Origin: Trichaptum fuscoviolaceum
Taxonomy: Eukaryota; Basidiomycota; Agaricomycetes; Hymenochaetales; Trichaptaceae
DNA length: 64,000 nucleotides
NCBI GenBank assembly: GCA_910574455.1
Contig: CAJSYZ010000007.1
Location: 1,178,001 to 1,242,000, forward strand
Direction of reading: 5' to 3'
Part shown: one piece after another, positions 43,345 through 54,745 of the stretch
How positions within the stretch are numbered: position 1 is the stretch's first letter
Layout: every line of letters starts with the position of its first letter
Translations under genes and position numbers: made by a program
The notes under the pieces: generated by a model
What the model saw: the letters and a program-made list of their open reading frames with translations, nothing else
What the model was told of the DNA's origin: nothing
Databases searched by the model: none

Positions 43345-43919
43345 TGTTACGACCTAGAGTGGTTCCTTCGCTTTCGAGACCCTGAATCGGACACAGACGA
43401 CGATCGGACGCAATGAGCGGTGGTTCTCACTCTGAGAAGCACTTTACAAGTCAATTAAGCTATTCTACACATCAGAGCTAAAGATAAACACATCACCTGA
43501 GAAGCACTTTACAAGAGGCCAAAAGTGGAGGCTTCGCAGGGGGATCCGCGGTTTTGATGAACAAAGGCAAAAACTATACAGTACCAAGCCACTGGACCCT
43601 GATCCGACTAAGTCCGACCTGTACCGCTGACGTAAGTCGGAGTTCGGGGTCCCGCTCTAGTCGGGGTCCCGCATCGGTAGAGCGGAGGTTCGAGTCGGAG
43701 TGGCGGAAGAAAGAAAGAAAGGAGAATTGTTTGCAGGGCGCTTGTCCTAGCGGCCTGCAAACATACAGGCAAGTAATCTATGCAAAAAGGAAGAGAATCG
43801 GAGTCAAAGAAAGTCCGGTTTCGGACCGGACATGTCGGGGATCCGACTCGGAGTGTGATCGTAAAAGAAAATAAAAGAAAAATAAAAGAAATAAAATAAC
43901 CTGAGGCGGATTCCTGACA
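43345..43919 (-). repeat. Element 2 5' LTR
   Basis: Contains the self-primer ACTTTTGGCCT (minus strand, 43516-43526) and two copies of CTTGTAAAGTGCTTCTCAG. Reads TTTCGAG where the other LTR reads TTTTGAG. Confidence 0.92.
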
Positions 43920-43924
43920 GTCAT

Positions 43925-44345
43925 GTAGTTGTGTTCATCGGGTCATGAGCTATTGTTGCAATAGCGGATAACTACTAGGGCTACTTACCAGTCCCCACAA
44001 CAATGAAAGTGTCTCCGGAAGTCTCTAGTTTCCAACCTGACCATGGCTGTCAGTGGTGGTAGCGGACGACGGAGGGCCTGTGATGCCAGTGTCAGACCCC
44101 ACGTGGGAAGTCATCATGTTGATGCTGGGTACTACTAGTAGCAGGAGTGCGATGGCAATGGTGGTGGTGCTGTCTGGCGGTGTTCCAGAATTGCACCATC
44201 TTGCGTGCGCTGTAAACGGTGTGAGCTAGGATTCTGTATCAAATGGTATGTAAATAACGTGAAGTAAAAGGATTGAGAAGGAGAATAAACTCACCAGCCT
44301 TGAACTCCTGTGCCATGCTCGTGCAGACCTCTGTCTCCCATTCCG
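43925..44345 (-). pseudogene. Possible 5' part of the BCS1-like gene
   Basis: On the far side of element 2 the minus strand carries LETSGDTFIVVGTG before a GTAAGT donor, resembling the segment ahead of the BCS1 N-terminal domain. With one GTCAT copy restored the flank reads directly into DWLMLWLLKR. The join has a stop just upstream, so an intron or further decay is needed. Weak evidence; position is the main argument. Confidence 0.35.
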
Positions 44346-44516
44346 CCCAGATCTGTTACAACATAATTTAGTACAAAGTGCAGGAGAGCAGCGCATGGAA
44401 GATGTCATATGTGAAGGAGACAGCGCCAAGGTTGAAGAAAATGACAAGCCTCAAGGTAGTGCAAGAGGATGAGATGAGAGAGTTTGTGCACATGGTGGGG
44501 GAGTTGAGGAAGGGGC

Positions 44517-44735
44517 TCAGTCTGGGAAAAGGCGAGCGGCGATGTCCACGTCGGGCTCTTGCTGACTCGGAGTCGGGAAAACAATACTACCAAGTTGCGT
44601 GTCTGTCTTTGAATCAAGGTTGGTCGCAAAGCCCATTTGATCCAGCTCCTCCGTCGTCTGCCAGAAGGCAATAGCATAAGTCAAGCCGTCCAGTTCCCTC
44701 TGACCTAGAACGTCCCGAGAATAACAACCGGTCAT
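44517..44735 (-). pseudogene. Fragment resembling the C-terminus of the neighbouring PA-clan protease
   Basis: Contains LDGLTYAIAFWQTTEELDQM and then NLDSKTD, lining up with HDGFTYGVPIWQQLSEMRTS and GFESQKDD in the large protease gene at 45284-48208. No catalytic residues are in the fragment. It may be the tail of an older, mostly lost paralogue. The similarity is short, so chance is possible. Confidence 0.4.
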
Positions 44736-45283
44736 TCCATTAAAATTATCATACCTAATAGTTGTCGAGCAGAGCAGTTGTAGTAGTAGCCGGACCGACC
44801 TTCGCCCCTCAGGCTTAGTTTACTAGTACTAGTAGTTTCCGACTTCAAGCTGACCTCCGAGTCGGAAGAACTTCCGAGTCTGAGCCTGAGACCGAGTCGT
44901 GGGACTTCAAGTTCAGCTCAAAAGTTCAAGTTGCCGAACAGTGACCCGTAACGATGTTCGGTCTTCAGGTTGGTAGACCCGGATTCGAGCCAGTCGTGAA
45001 TTTATCAAGCAGTAATTAGAGCATCACTGGTGCCAGTGAGTCCAAGTCCGACTCGGAATAGTTAGTAAACAATTCATATCGTTTTTTATTTACATACAGT
45101 CATACAACAACTTGAATACCAATGCACAGAAAACACAAGTATAAGGTCGACGAACACAGAACAGGAGACAAACATACAAAGACACAACTTGAATACTAGT
45201 GGTATGCACTGGTATGAGGTAATACTACGAAAAGAAAACAGTTAGAAATAGTATGAGTACAAGCCTGAGTCCTCACTGGCAGG
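44736..45283. repeat. Word-repeat spacer
   Basis: Non-coding, rich in ACTAGTAGT, TTCAAGTTG, GACTCGGA/TCCGAGTC and CACTGGTGCCAGTG words. The same words fill the other spacers up to about 59.9 kb. Confidence 0.6.
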
Positions 45284-48208
45284 CTACTTCGTCTGACTCC
45301 GAGTCTGCGGTTTAAGTGAATTAAAAGGTTCCAATGCTGCTCGTTCCCGCTCAACCTTGTGGTGCTCCTCATTAAACCACGCTTCCCATGTCCTCGAGCC
45401 CTTGTTAGCCCTAGTTACCTTAATCTGTGGATGATATTCCGCAAGTTCCGACATCACTGCATCATCCTTTTGTGATTCGAATCCGAAATGAATATCACCG
45501 TAACCGGAGGTGCGCATCTCCGACAATTGTTGCCAAATAGGGACTCCGTAAGTGAACCCATCGTGTTGCCATTCCGTCGAAGTCGTAACAAAGGTGATTG
45601 TACCAAGTGCGTTGGCATCCTGGTCGATGACCAAGCTTCCGGAATCACCTTGGTCTCCAAATATACGGCTACGACCACCGAAGTGCTTGCCAGGTGGAAA
45701 TTGCAGGACTGCCTGCCAGCAACTCTCGACGCTCTTTACACCTTCTTTGATTCCACAGGCTTTGCGACGTTTGCCTTTACCGGAGAATGTGACATCAAAT
45801 TCTAGTGTAAGATCGACCCAGTAGGAAGTGAGATTGTTATAAACGCCCACTGTGTGGCCAGTTGTCCAACCAAACTTATATACCCGTCTTGTTTCAAGCT
45901 TCGAGGATACGACCTTTGTGCCATCATTCGCTAGTGCTCTATGGAGCTGCTTATCTTTAATCGCTTGTTCGTCCGTTTCTTCTTGATAAAGACGGCTGTA
46001 GATGTCGCGCGGTTTCGTGAAATCTTTGATATGCACCAGACCATCATGTACTTGAGTGCCTTCCTTCCATCCCATGAACTCCAGAATGTCGTCGAAAGCA
46101 GCTGAACCACACATGCTCTTTGGTTCATACCTTCTCAAGTCTGCATAATTCCAAAATTGCCCCTTCCCATGCTGCTCGCAGAGAGTAGTCATGTCAGATG
46201 GGGAACGGTCGTCACAAATCCTGATCAACGCCCAGTCCGATGCATAGGGGTGCTTGCTAGTCCTCGGCTTCTTTGCGTCATGTTTCTTATTAAACCGATT
46301 GAACCTTCCCGGAGAGAATTCGATATATCCAAACTGCTCCATACACTGGACATTCAATTCGCATCCCTTGACCTTGTTGAAGAAAGCTGCCGCGTCATCG
46401 CATTCCTTTTGGACTTCCTTCTTTACAACCTGATCTTTTATGATCTTCTTATCCACGAGAAGATTGAATTCTTTCCTCTGCTTTTCCAACTCGCGTTCCA
46501 TCATTCGTAAGTGGTCAGCCAGCTTCTCAGGCGTGAACAGCGAAACATAGGCCGTATAATTCGAGTTCTCGTCATGTTTGTAGTCGATGTACTGAGAGGC
46601 TTCCATGATTTTATAGTTCTTGCCAGCGCCTTTCGATGTTTTGTTGCCCTTCTTGTTCCCTTTGACGCCCTTCTTGCCCTTCTTATTGCATTTCTTGCCT
46701 TTCTTCAAGCTGGCATCCTCCAAGTCGCTTTCAGAATCCTCAGGATGAAGATAGAACTGTAAATTAAATGGAATGGTGCCATGTCGACAACCAAGGGCAT
46801 ATAAGATGGGCTCCTCGTTTTGTATCTTAATCCCAAACAGTGACCCGGTTGAATAGCTGTCATACTGCGTTTTGCCCCTGGTCTCAGTGATGCCAAGGCA
46901 TATCCCAACACATGTGGTGAAAGGCGCAGCAAGGCGCTGTAAGTACGTGTTGGCGGTATGGCGATCTTCATAGTTGCCCATTATACGTGGCTCTAGAACC
47001 ATAGGGCTTGCTCGGATCAGGCGGGAGCGGCTGGCGGGAGTGGACGAGATATTTTTCGATCCTGTAGGCCAGCCTTGGCCTTGAACACCGTGAGCGGCGT
47101 CAGAGTCACTATGAGGGTCGTTGATGCTCTGACCGGGGGCAGACGGAGTGAAAGATGGTCTAGGGCGCTTTAGGTGGTGATTGCCATCGACAGCCTCAGG
47201 AACGTCATCGTCACCAGCCTGAGTACGGTTACGCTTCATATTAGCAGGGCCATCTGTGTTATCGCCGGAAGCCAGTTTGATATGTCGTTCCCTAATCTCG
47301 ACCTTGACATCATAAATTGCGAGCTCCCATAGTATGTCCTTCACCCTCTCCGCAGCCCAGCATCCCACTTTAGGGTGGAGACTGGGCTCCGTATCAACTC
47401 CGATCATAACAACGACGGGCCACTCATTTTCAGCGAGCAACTCGTGTCTAATGCCCACACTGGCAGGGCGTTCGAGGCCAACGCGGTTAACCTCAAATAG
47501 GTTCGCCTTTCCGTGCCCCTTGAGATATAGTGCCTTGAATATCGGCAATATTTTTGGGAACAAGTCTGCATCCCAGAACTCAGTAATGCGGTGATCACCC
47601 ACAACCCCTACGCATTTCCACATGTTAGTCCGTTCCCAGTCGCCGCCGGTGCGCCCGACCAGGCAAGGAGCCCCCTCCAGGCCATAGTAATATTCCTCCT
47701 GTTCTAAAGGCGAGATAGTTTCCCTTCGTGTGGCGCGATTTGGTGCCAGTGTACAGTGAGCCTGTACGACGGTAGGCGCCTGAGTTGGGGAAGTACTGCC
47801 AGGTCGGACAGTGTCAACTTCGCGAGTCGACATGCCAGTGTGAGTGTTTGTTGGCATCCGAGGGGTTCTATGAGGCACTATTGATCCGCTCATACTCTGA
47901 TTCTCTGCCACGAGTAGAAGTAGTCAACAAAGCAGGACTACCGGCGAAGGAGAAAGTAGGACTCACCTGGCCATATGCCATCGATGACACCTTCTAGTCT
48001 CTGCCTTGCAGATCGAATACTATTTTCCTCGTTGGATGGGCGAAAGCCCGTGATCTGCCGAGACAATTCTATCAAATCAAAGCCTTCCCTTGGCGAAGCT
48101 GGATATCACCTCATTAATCATTGCTGCTGGTATAGGAGAACGTAGTAGAAAGCTGTAGGACTCACGCGGAATCGGATTTCTACGCGATGGCTTGGATGAT
48201 GCCAGCAT
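45284..48208 (-). CDS. Large PA-clan (trypsin-like) serine protease of an accessory fungal family
   Basis: Three exons (48208-48166, 48098-47967, 47904-45284) give 931 residues, starting MLASSKPSRRNPIPPSPREG. A candidate catalytic triad is visible: His433 in YALGCRHGT, Asp615 in SDWALIRI, Ser813 in GDQGDSGSLVID. The His-Asp gap is unusually long and holds a Lys/Gly-rich stretch (KKGKKCNKKGKKG) and a coiled coil (MMERELEKQRKEFNLLVDKK). The N-terminal half has a separate domain with RITEFWDADLFPKI, ENEWPVVVMIGVDTEPSLHP and VKDILWELAIYDVKVEIRER, seen beside such proteases in other filamentous fungi. No signal peptide, so probably intracellular. Substrate unknown. Lies among KDZ-type sequences. 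Confidence 0.6.
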
Positions 48209-49042
48209 GATGCTGATTCAAGTTGAAGTCGTTGCTGTTGTGCTTTCGAGTTCAAGATGAATAGGTAGTACTATTGGGACGAAATGGGAAAGAATGCAGT
48301 GGGAAACTGAGTGCGTCGTCTTCAACCAGTGGCACTCAGGCTGGCAGTGCCATGGCACCAGCAGTGCTTACTACTACTAGTAGTAGCAGTGTCGGACTTT
48401 TAATCTGAAGTTCAACTTGAAGTTGCAGGATCACTGGCATGATCCGAATCCAGTAGTCTGAGTACCCCATGCCCAAGTCTTATCATAGTACTACCACTGG
48501 CACTCAGGCTGGCAGTACTGCGACGTCACGGTGTCGTGTCTAGTACTACTTACTCTACAACTTCTTCAAGTTTACGCTTCAACAGCTTGAAGCTCTTTCA
48601 CCTCGAAGTCCCTGTCACCCAAAACCATTTATTAAGTCCCTCAGGTATTGGCGGTGAGTCATCTTTCAGTCTCCTAGTTGAAGTCACCGCATTCAATACT
48701 CACTGACAGGCTACTACTACTAGTAGTACTATTACTATCAGTACTACTATTCGGTAGCCTGAGTGTTGCCTCGACTGCTACTAGTAGTACTCCGAGTCCG
48801 TGTTTCAGTCTTGCAATCGAACTTCTGCCCTGAGTGCCACCAGTGACCGTGGCAACTACTACTATTCGGTTCGGACTTGGCAACTTGAAGCTGGAGTCTC
48901 CGTCACCTCTGAGTCTGGTAGTACTGCACTGGCATAATACCAGCTACTGGTCACTCCGAGTCAGACAGGCACCAGTTGAAGTTTGAAAGGACTCGGAAGG
49001 AATACAATCCGCCCCCCCCCCAAAGTTCAAGACTTGAACAAG
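48209..49042. repeat. Word-repeat spacer with divergent promoters
   Basis: The space between the divergent protease gene and helical-protein gene. Packed with CTACTACTAGTAGTAG, GGCACTCAGGCTGGCAGT, AACTTGAAGT and CCGAGTC words, plus a run of C at about 49011-49020. No gene. Confidence 0.65.
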
Positions 49043-51287
49043 ATGAAGAATGCAGACCCAGACGGACCCGGCACCAATAGTAGGGCCCTTAACTCCGCGT
49101 CTCACTCGCGGTCACAACTCCGCCAAGTGACGCCATTGGACGACTACGTCGGACTCGGAGGCACCTTTCGGCATGTGTCCTCCATGCCGCCACCGCCCGA
49201 TACTACCAGTGGTGGAAATACGGGAAGAGGTCCCAGTGTAGAAAAAAGTCGTCTTCTCCTGCTAGCGGTGAAGGCCACTACTCCGAATACTCCAACACCT
49301 CCGGAGAGTCGAACACCTACTCCGGCAGTACATGCTCTGTCCAGTTCCCCGGGTCCAGTCCGGCGTCATGGCTCCGGAGCTTCGAATAGCTCAAGTCTCA
49401 CTGGTAACTTAAAAAGGTCACATAGTGCAGGCAACGACCGGGGTCGTTATGGTAAACGGGCACGGTCTGAGAGTTATATAGGAGGTGCCCTGCCTGAAGG
49501 TTCGCCTGCGAGTCAGGCTCGGATAACGCGGGGTTTATCAAAGAGAGATTCTCCGAGCCCTGGTAATTGGGGGTCGCTCACTACGGCTATCAATAATGCC
49601 GAAGCTGGCATTTCCACTCTTGAGGAGTACGCGTCCAAGACTATTGAAAACACTCAACGTATTGACCTGGTTCACCCGACTGGAAGCACTGGCAGTCAAG
49701 GTACTGAGGCAACCTTCATCCCTGCCACTGGCAGTGAAGCACTTCATGTTAGCGCACAGCTGGTTGAACCTGGGAAACAATCTTTGGAAACAGACAAGGA
49801 TGCGAATGTTTGGCTCAATGCTATGGAGAAGACGATTCAGCTGCTCCTAGAAGGGCAGGAGGCTGTTTTGAGTGCTGTAGCCCAATTAAGATCGTCGGTT
49901 ACTCACCTAACTGATTGTGTATCCGGAGTAAGTGACAATGTCAATTTTCTAAAAAGAATGTCATCTGAAAACATACGCTTGTTAGAACCGAGCACCAGGC
50001 GATGCTGTCATAGCAAGGAAGGCTCTCGATGCTATGCTGTACTTCCTCTTTGAAGCCTCCGCAATCGTCCTTGATTTCAATGATGACGAAATACAAAAGT
50101 GCATTTCCTCTGCATCAAAGTCCCGCGGTCTCGGTCAGTTTCATCACTTCGATGTTGGACGGACTGGCCTCCTGGAAGTCATGAGAGACCATCTTCTCAG
50201 ATACTATATGACATGCATAGATCAAGAAGATGGCAAGACCTATCATACATTAACGAATGATGCACCACATGCGCAGTATGTTAAAACGCTAGAACGCCCT
50301 CGCGAGTTCTACGTGGGCTTGGATAAGGAGTTCAATCAGACCGACTTCTCCACTATGGATCCCTCTCGTCTTTTCCATTTCTTCCTGCCATTATTCCAGA
50401 TCCATCTCCGCGCACTCTGGGATATCATTGTTGATGTAGACACGTTGATCCAGAAACTGGATCATTTTACCTGCACCGTTGAAGAAGATAGGTCTGTAGT
50501 AATGGTTCCTGTGTCTCGCCTTTATGAATACGACGAAACGGATGGCAATAAGAAACTCCGAACACATGCGCGTGAGCTGTATCCCGATTTCTTTATGGCT
50601 CCAGGTCGCAATGACGATGGCGATGAACTTCCTAGTTTGGATACTGCAAGTCGGGAACTGGCGCTACGTTTTTGTACCAAGGTTGACGCCATGTTTCAGG
50701 ACAATGTCTCAGTAGAGGCTATATACGATCATGACATGCGCGTACTTAAAGAGGCGAAGGGCCTTTCATCTCTTTCTTTATCACAGCTCGTTATAGGGGA
50801 TCTGAAATCACTTCCAAACCGCATTGAGGCTTCCTTCAGGGCGTTGGAAACTCTTCACCTCCGCTTGATAAATGGGTTTAAAATCGTCAGGAGATGGTTG
50901 GAAATTGTCTCCAACACAAAGGTATTCAAACTCCTCATGGGCGTATCGGAAGCCCCTATCCGCAGCTTTCTCAACGAGATAATACACCAACGGGCGGAGT
51001 CAACTGATGCAATCCTCGATGCTTTTAACAATTTGCACAAACATACAAGCGACGCCAAAACTCGCGAATCTGCAAAGGATGCTGCACAGGCCATGACTAC
51101 GTTGTTTCGCAACCTGGATTCACACGGTGTACCCCCAATTCCTTCAAGTTCTATTGGTGCTAGTGCATGGAATGCGACAGCATCCAGCCTCGCGCAGCCT
51201 CGCGATTATCTAGAGGAGCTGATACAAAATACAGGCAAAAACATGAAGGATTGTGAAAAGCTCTGGTATTATCATCGTATGCAGTGA
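49043..51287 (+). CDS. Unrecognised two-exon protein, mostly helical C-terminal domain
   Basis: Exon 1 49043-49927 and exon 2 49986-51287, joined across a 58-nt intron (GTAAGT...TTAG, phase 0) that links two frames, giving about 728 residues. The start is set at the ATG MKNADPDGPGTNSRALNSAS; the open frame upstream has no ATG. The N-terminal 200 residues are disordered, Ser/Pro/Thr-rich with basic GRYGKRARSES. A helical stretch (AMEKTIQLLLEGQEAVLSAV) follows. The second exon is predicted helical: HFDVGRTGLLEVMRDHLLRY, FHFFLPLFQIHLRALWDIIV, LPNRIEASFRALETLHLRLI. I do not recognise a family. Compact and intact, it lies between the protease and the transposase genes. Confidence 0.6.
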
Positions 51288-51848
51288 TGGGTTGGGCCAC
51301 AGCGATCAGTAATTAATGTATGTGATGAAGTCTCTTCACTCTCTAATATGCGCTCACTGCAGTGCATTTAGCTCTTCTCTCCATCAAGCCGTTGCAGGGC
51401 AAAACAAGCAACCGTTCCCCGAAAGTTGTCTGGGAAATATTAAGAACTCTGAGGTGAAGCTATGACTTGAAATACCCATACAATCTCTGAGCTATGCCAG
51501 TGTCTTCTGTTTCTCCTTACATATGTCACTTCGTGAATTGTTGATAATAATTGTTACCTCGTACGATGAATACCATGATGTTATTGCCAGTGTAAACTGT
51601 ACAACTTGAACTTGAAAGCAAGCCAAGAGTATGATGTCAACTTGAAGTTAATACAGCCTAAGAGTCGATGCCTTGATTACACTTGCATGGCATCATGATC
51701 ATGATGCCACTACTAGCAGCAGTGGCTCAGGCTGGCACTGGGTCTGTTTCATTTACATCTCTTTCTTTAATTGCCATATCCTCACTTTCAAGTTGTAGGT
51801 TTCAATCTACTTTGTAGTATGTGCTACTAAATGAAGAGTTTATCTTTA
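51288..51848. repeat. Convergent spacer with word repeats
   Basis: Between the ends of the helical-protein gene and the Plavaka gene. Contains AACTTGAA, TCAACTTGAAGT and CATCATGATCATGATG words. Nothing coding. Confidence 0.5.
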
Positions 51849-54689
51849 TCATTGCCAATGTCTGCTTTCGTACAATGTTTCGTGCATGTGCATGTCAGCA
51901 AATCGGTTAACATAGAATTTATCATAAAAATCCAGGGACTCCTCAGGTGTCAATGACTTCGGAGGACATTCATCACCCTTCGGAACCCCCAGGAGGTGGG
52001 CTAAACGGAGGATGTCCCCTACATCTATCACAGATAGCTTCGGAGCCTTGCAGTCGCGGTGATAGCGACATCTGCCATTCACTCCGGTAGTACAGCATCC
52101 GACACAGGCGGTAGAGCTCTCTAACTCAAACTCCGGTTCGACTATCCACATTCTTGTTTTGAGGTCGGGTGAATCTCCAACACGCTTGAAAAATTGGACG
52201 AGAGTGCAGTTCTGATGCTCCCCTTTAGCGGTGAAGGAAAAAAGAAGCATAACACGGGCAACTCTCATTCCTGCAAACCCCTTTTTGCGAGTATTAACTC
52301 GAACAAGGACTGCGTCACGTCTTGCTTTTCCGCGCCAAGAGGGATTGGACCTGATCACCTCCCTCATTGCTTGTTCTATAGGGATCGATTCGCCATGGTA
52401 GGCAAAGAAAGCGGTGGCTGAATGGAAAATTGAAAAGTCATTGCTCATGTCCAATTCAACTGCTGGTTCGGCTCTGCCAGAGGAGCCCCTTAAGTTGGAG
52501 TTGTGCTTCTCGTACTTGTTGAATAAGTATTCTTTAATGAGCTGTCGGAGTTTTCGGAGCTCTGGATGGCCTTTTATCGCCACAAGAGCCGTGAGCTGCT
52601 TAGGGTACACCGTACTGGACTCTGCAAGGATGACAACAAAGAAGTCAGATGTGCAGCACCAAAAGCATGGGTTACTAAGTAATACTAACGTTGCTTCGAA
52701 GCCATTAACATCAAGCTCAAAGGGTCATTTTTGCCACCCAAGCGCATCTGGCGTTCAGCATGTTGTATGTCTTGAACCGCAAAATGCTGTGGCCCATGCA
52801 CTAAGCTCCCAGGATCTTCCAGGTCTGCAATTTTGTTGAGTTCATTCTTGCCCACAATGTCATCGAAGAAGTCCTCTGTATCATCGCTTGCCCTTGCCAA
52901 TGGAGCACCATGATGTTGCACCTGTTCCCTCCAATTTGAGGTCCTCTCAGCTTCATCCTCCTCCGACTCTGACATATTCTTGCGCAGAACATCACGCAAA
53001 GCTCTCCACAAAGCCTCCGCCAACGAATCGTCCAGCATTCCACGCCTTTTGAAGTCTGCCCTGGCTGCAATGAGTTTACTTAGTCGTTCGTTTGCTGTGA
53101 TCATCTGACCCAAAGGATCATTTCTGTTTGAGCGTCGCCATGTTTCCTTGACCGCGTAAATGTGTTTATTCTCTGTGATTGATGAGCACAGCCCGCTCGG
53201 TGCAGCAAAGAGAGGGATCATTGTAGGATAGTGGACCATGGCATGCTGTCGTGGCAGTGAGAAGTTATCCCGGATGCCCTTGGCTATGAATATTTGCCGA
53301 AATTGATGAAAGTGATCCAGAGAGGCTTTTATTTGATCAAGAGTTGAGGCTGTAATCGTGTACCGACGCACAAGGTAACAGAAGTCCAGAAATGCACTCA
53401 ATGCGCGAATCATATCATCGTGCGCAATGCCCACGATAGCCGGAAGATACACCTAAGCAAATTGCATCAAATATCAGCAAACCACCGCCTCAAACAAGAT
53501 AGAAAGGTCACATACTTTCATAAGTGCCTTAGAATCATTGCCTGTCCATTGCTTGAAGCCTCGGCCTTCGGGGAATCTATGAAGTCCAGGAAAGGGAGCA
53601 GCAACTCTTATTCTACGTGGAAGTTAGCAAAGGCATTTGCAATATATGTCTTGTGAGAGACGGTACCTTCTATCCACAACGTCCAGCTCCGTCGTGGTCA
53701 AGCTCTGGCAAATCCACTCAACAAGGTGATCTTTGAATACGCCTTTGATGATTTGGTGCAGTAGGTCTGGAGAAATGAGATTGCATATATCTGCACGCGG
53801 AAAATCATTGGTGAAGGGCTATGGAACATAGTTGCGGTAAGTGCATCTAATGGACAACTTGAAGTTGGAACACATACGACGATATCTTGGTGGAACCCAT
53901 ACTCCTTACGAATTGTGGCTCTACTTATGCTATTGTCATCCACCTGTTCTATCAATCGTTCATGTAGCTCTTTTGTTCGAGGATTTGTAACAAATTCTGG
54001 ATTATCTAGGTTCTTGTGAGGTGTTGTACATCTATATAGTAGCTGCATTAAGCCATTTTCTCGAACTCGAGTCGGATGTGATTTTTGGAAAGGACAATAC
54101 TTACTTGCAGCACCATCCAGTGCATATTGCGCATAGACTCACCTGTTCCGGATAATCGGCTATATACGAGCCGAGTCCGAGAACCGACCTACGCAAGTGA
54201 CCATCAGGGCACCGGAGCATGGTTTGTTCATTGTTTATAGACATTGCGGTCTTCAGTGGACTCAAGATTCTTGATATAGATGAATGAAAGATTTGATGTC
54301 TAAAGCGACGGAAGTCATCTGTCGGGATCCCCCAGGACCCCAACATGTCTAAGGCAATCCCGAACAGAACCCGGTATGCTGAAACCCGAAATCGCGACCT
54401 TGGCTAGATCCCGAAAGGATCCCCCGCTCTCTGATCCCAGAAGAACCTCTGCTTCGCCATGCATTCTCCTGCTAAGAGTTCCGCCCCGCTACGACCTCCT
54501 CGCCCCTGCTTGTCCTCGCCCACGTCTCCTCGTCAGTCCCCCGCCTCGTCCCCGCGTCTCGATCCATCCCTAGCCCGCCTCGTCGTTCCCCCGACTCTAG
54601 GATGATCCCCCGCTCGCTCCCCGCTCCCGTCATGCTCTGTTCCCCGCTACAGCGAACCCCGTACCTCGCCATAGTCCCGAAGTCACTCA

Positions 54690-54745
54690 CCATAGCCACA
54701 GCCATAGCCATAGCCTGCCACAGCCATAGCCATAGCCATAGCTAT
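54690..54745 (+). repeat. AGCCAT hexamer repeat in the solo LTR
   Basis: Imperfect tandem AGCCATAGCCAT repeats with CACAGCC variants. Confidence 0.7.

Larger units (their letters stand above)
37582..43919 (-). mobile_element. Chromovirus (Ty3/gypsy) element 2, recent but with nonsense codons
   Basis: LTRs of 575 bp (43345-43919, 5' on the minus strand) and 576 bp (37582-38157). The minus-strand LTR starts TGTCAGG and ends GGTCGTAACA. Target duplication GTCAT at 37577-37581 and 43920-43924. I could find one substitution and one single-base indel between the LTRs, so the insertion is recent. Same order and same family as element 1 but clearly diverged. Gag carries one in-frame TGA and pol two. 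It sits in a BCS1-like gene on the same strand. Confidence 0.93.

Noticed and set aside
48720..48800. CRISPR-like array
   Set aside because: The repeated CTACTAGTAGTA words are simple-sequence tracts without regular repeat-spacer spacing, and the organism is a eukaryote.
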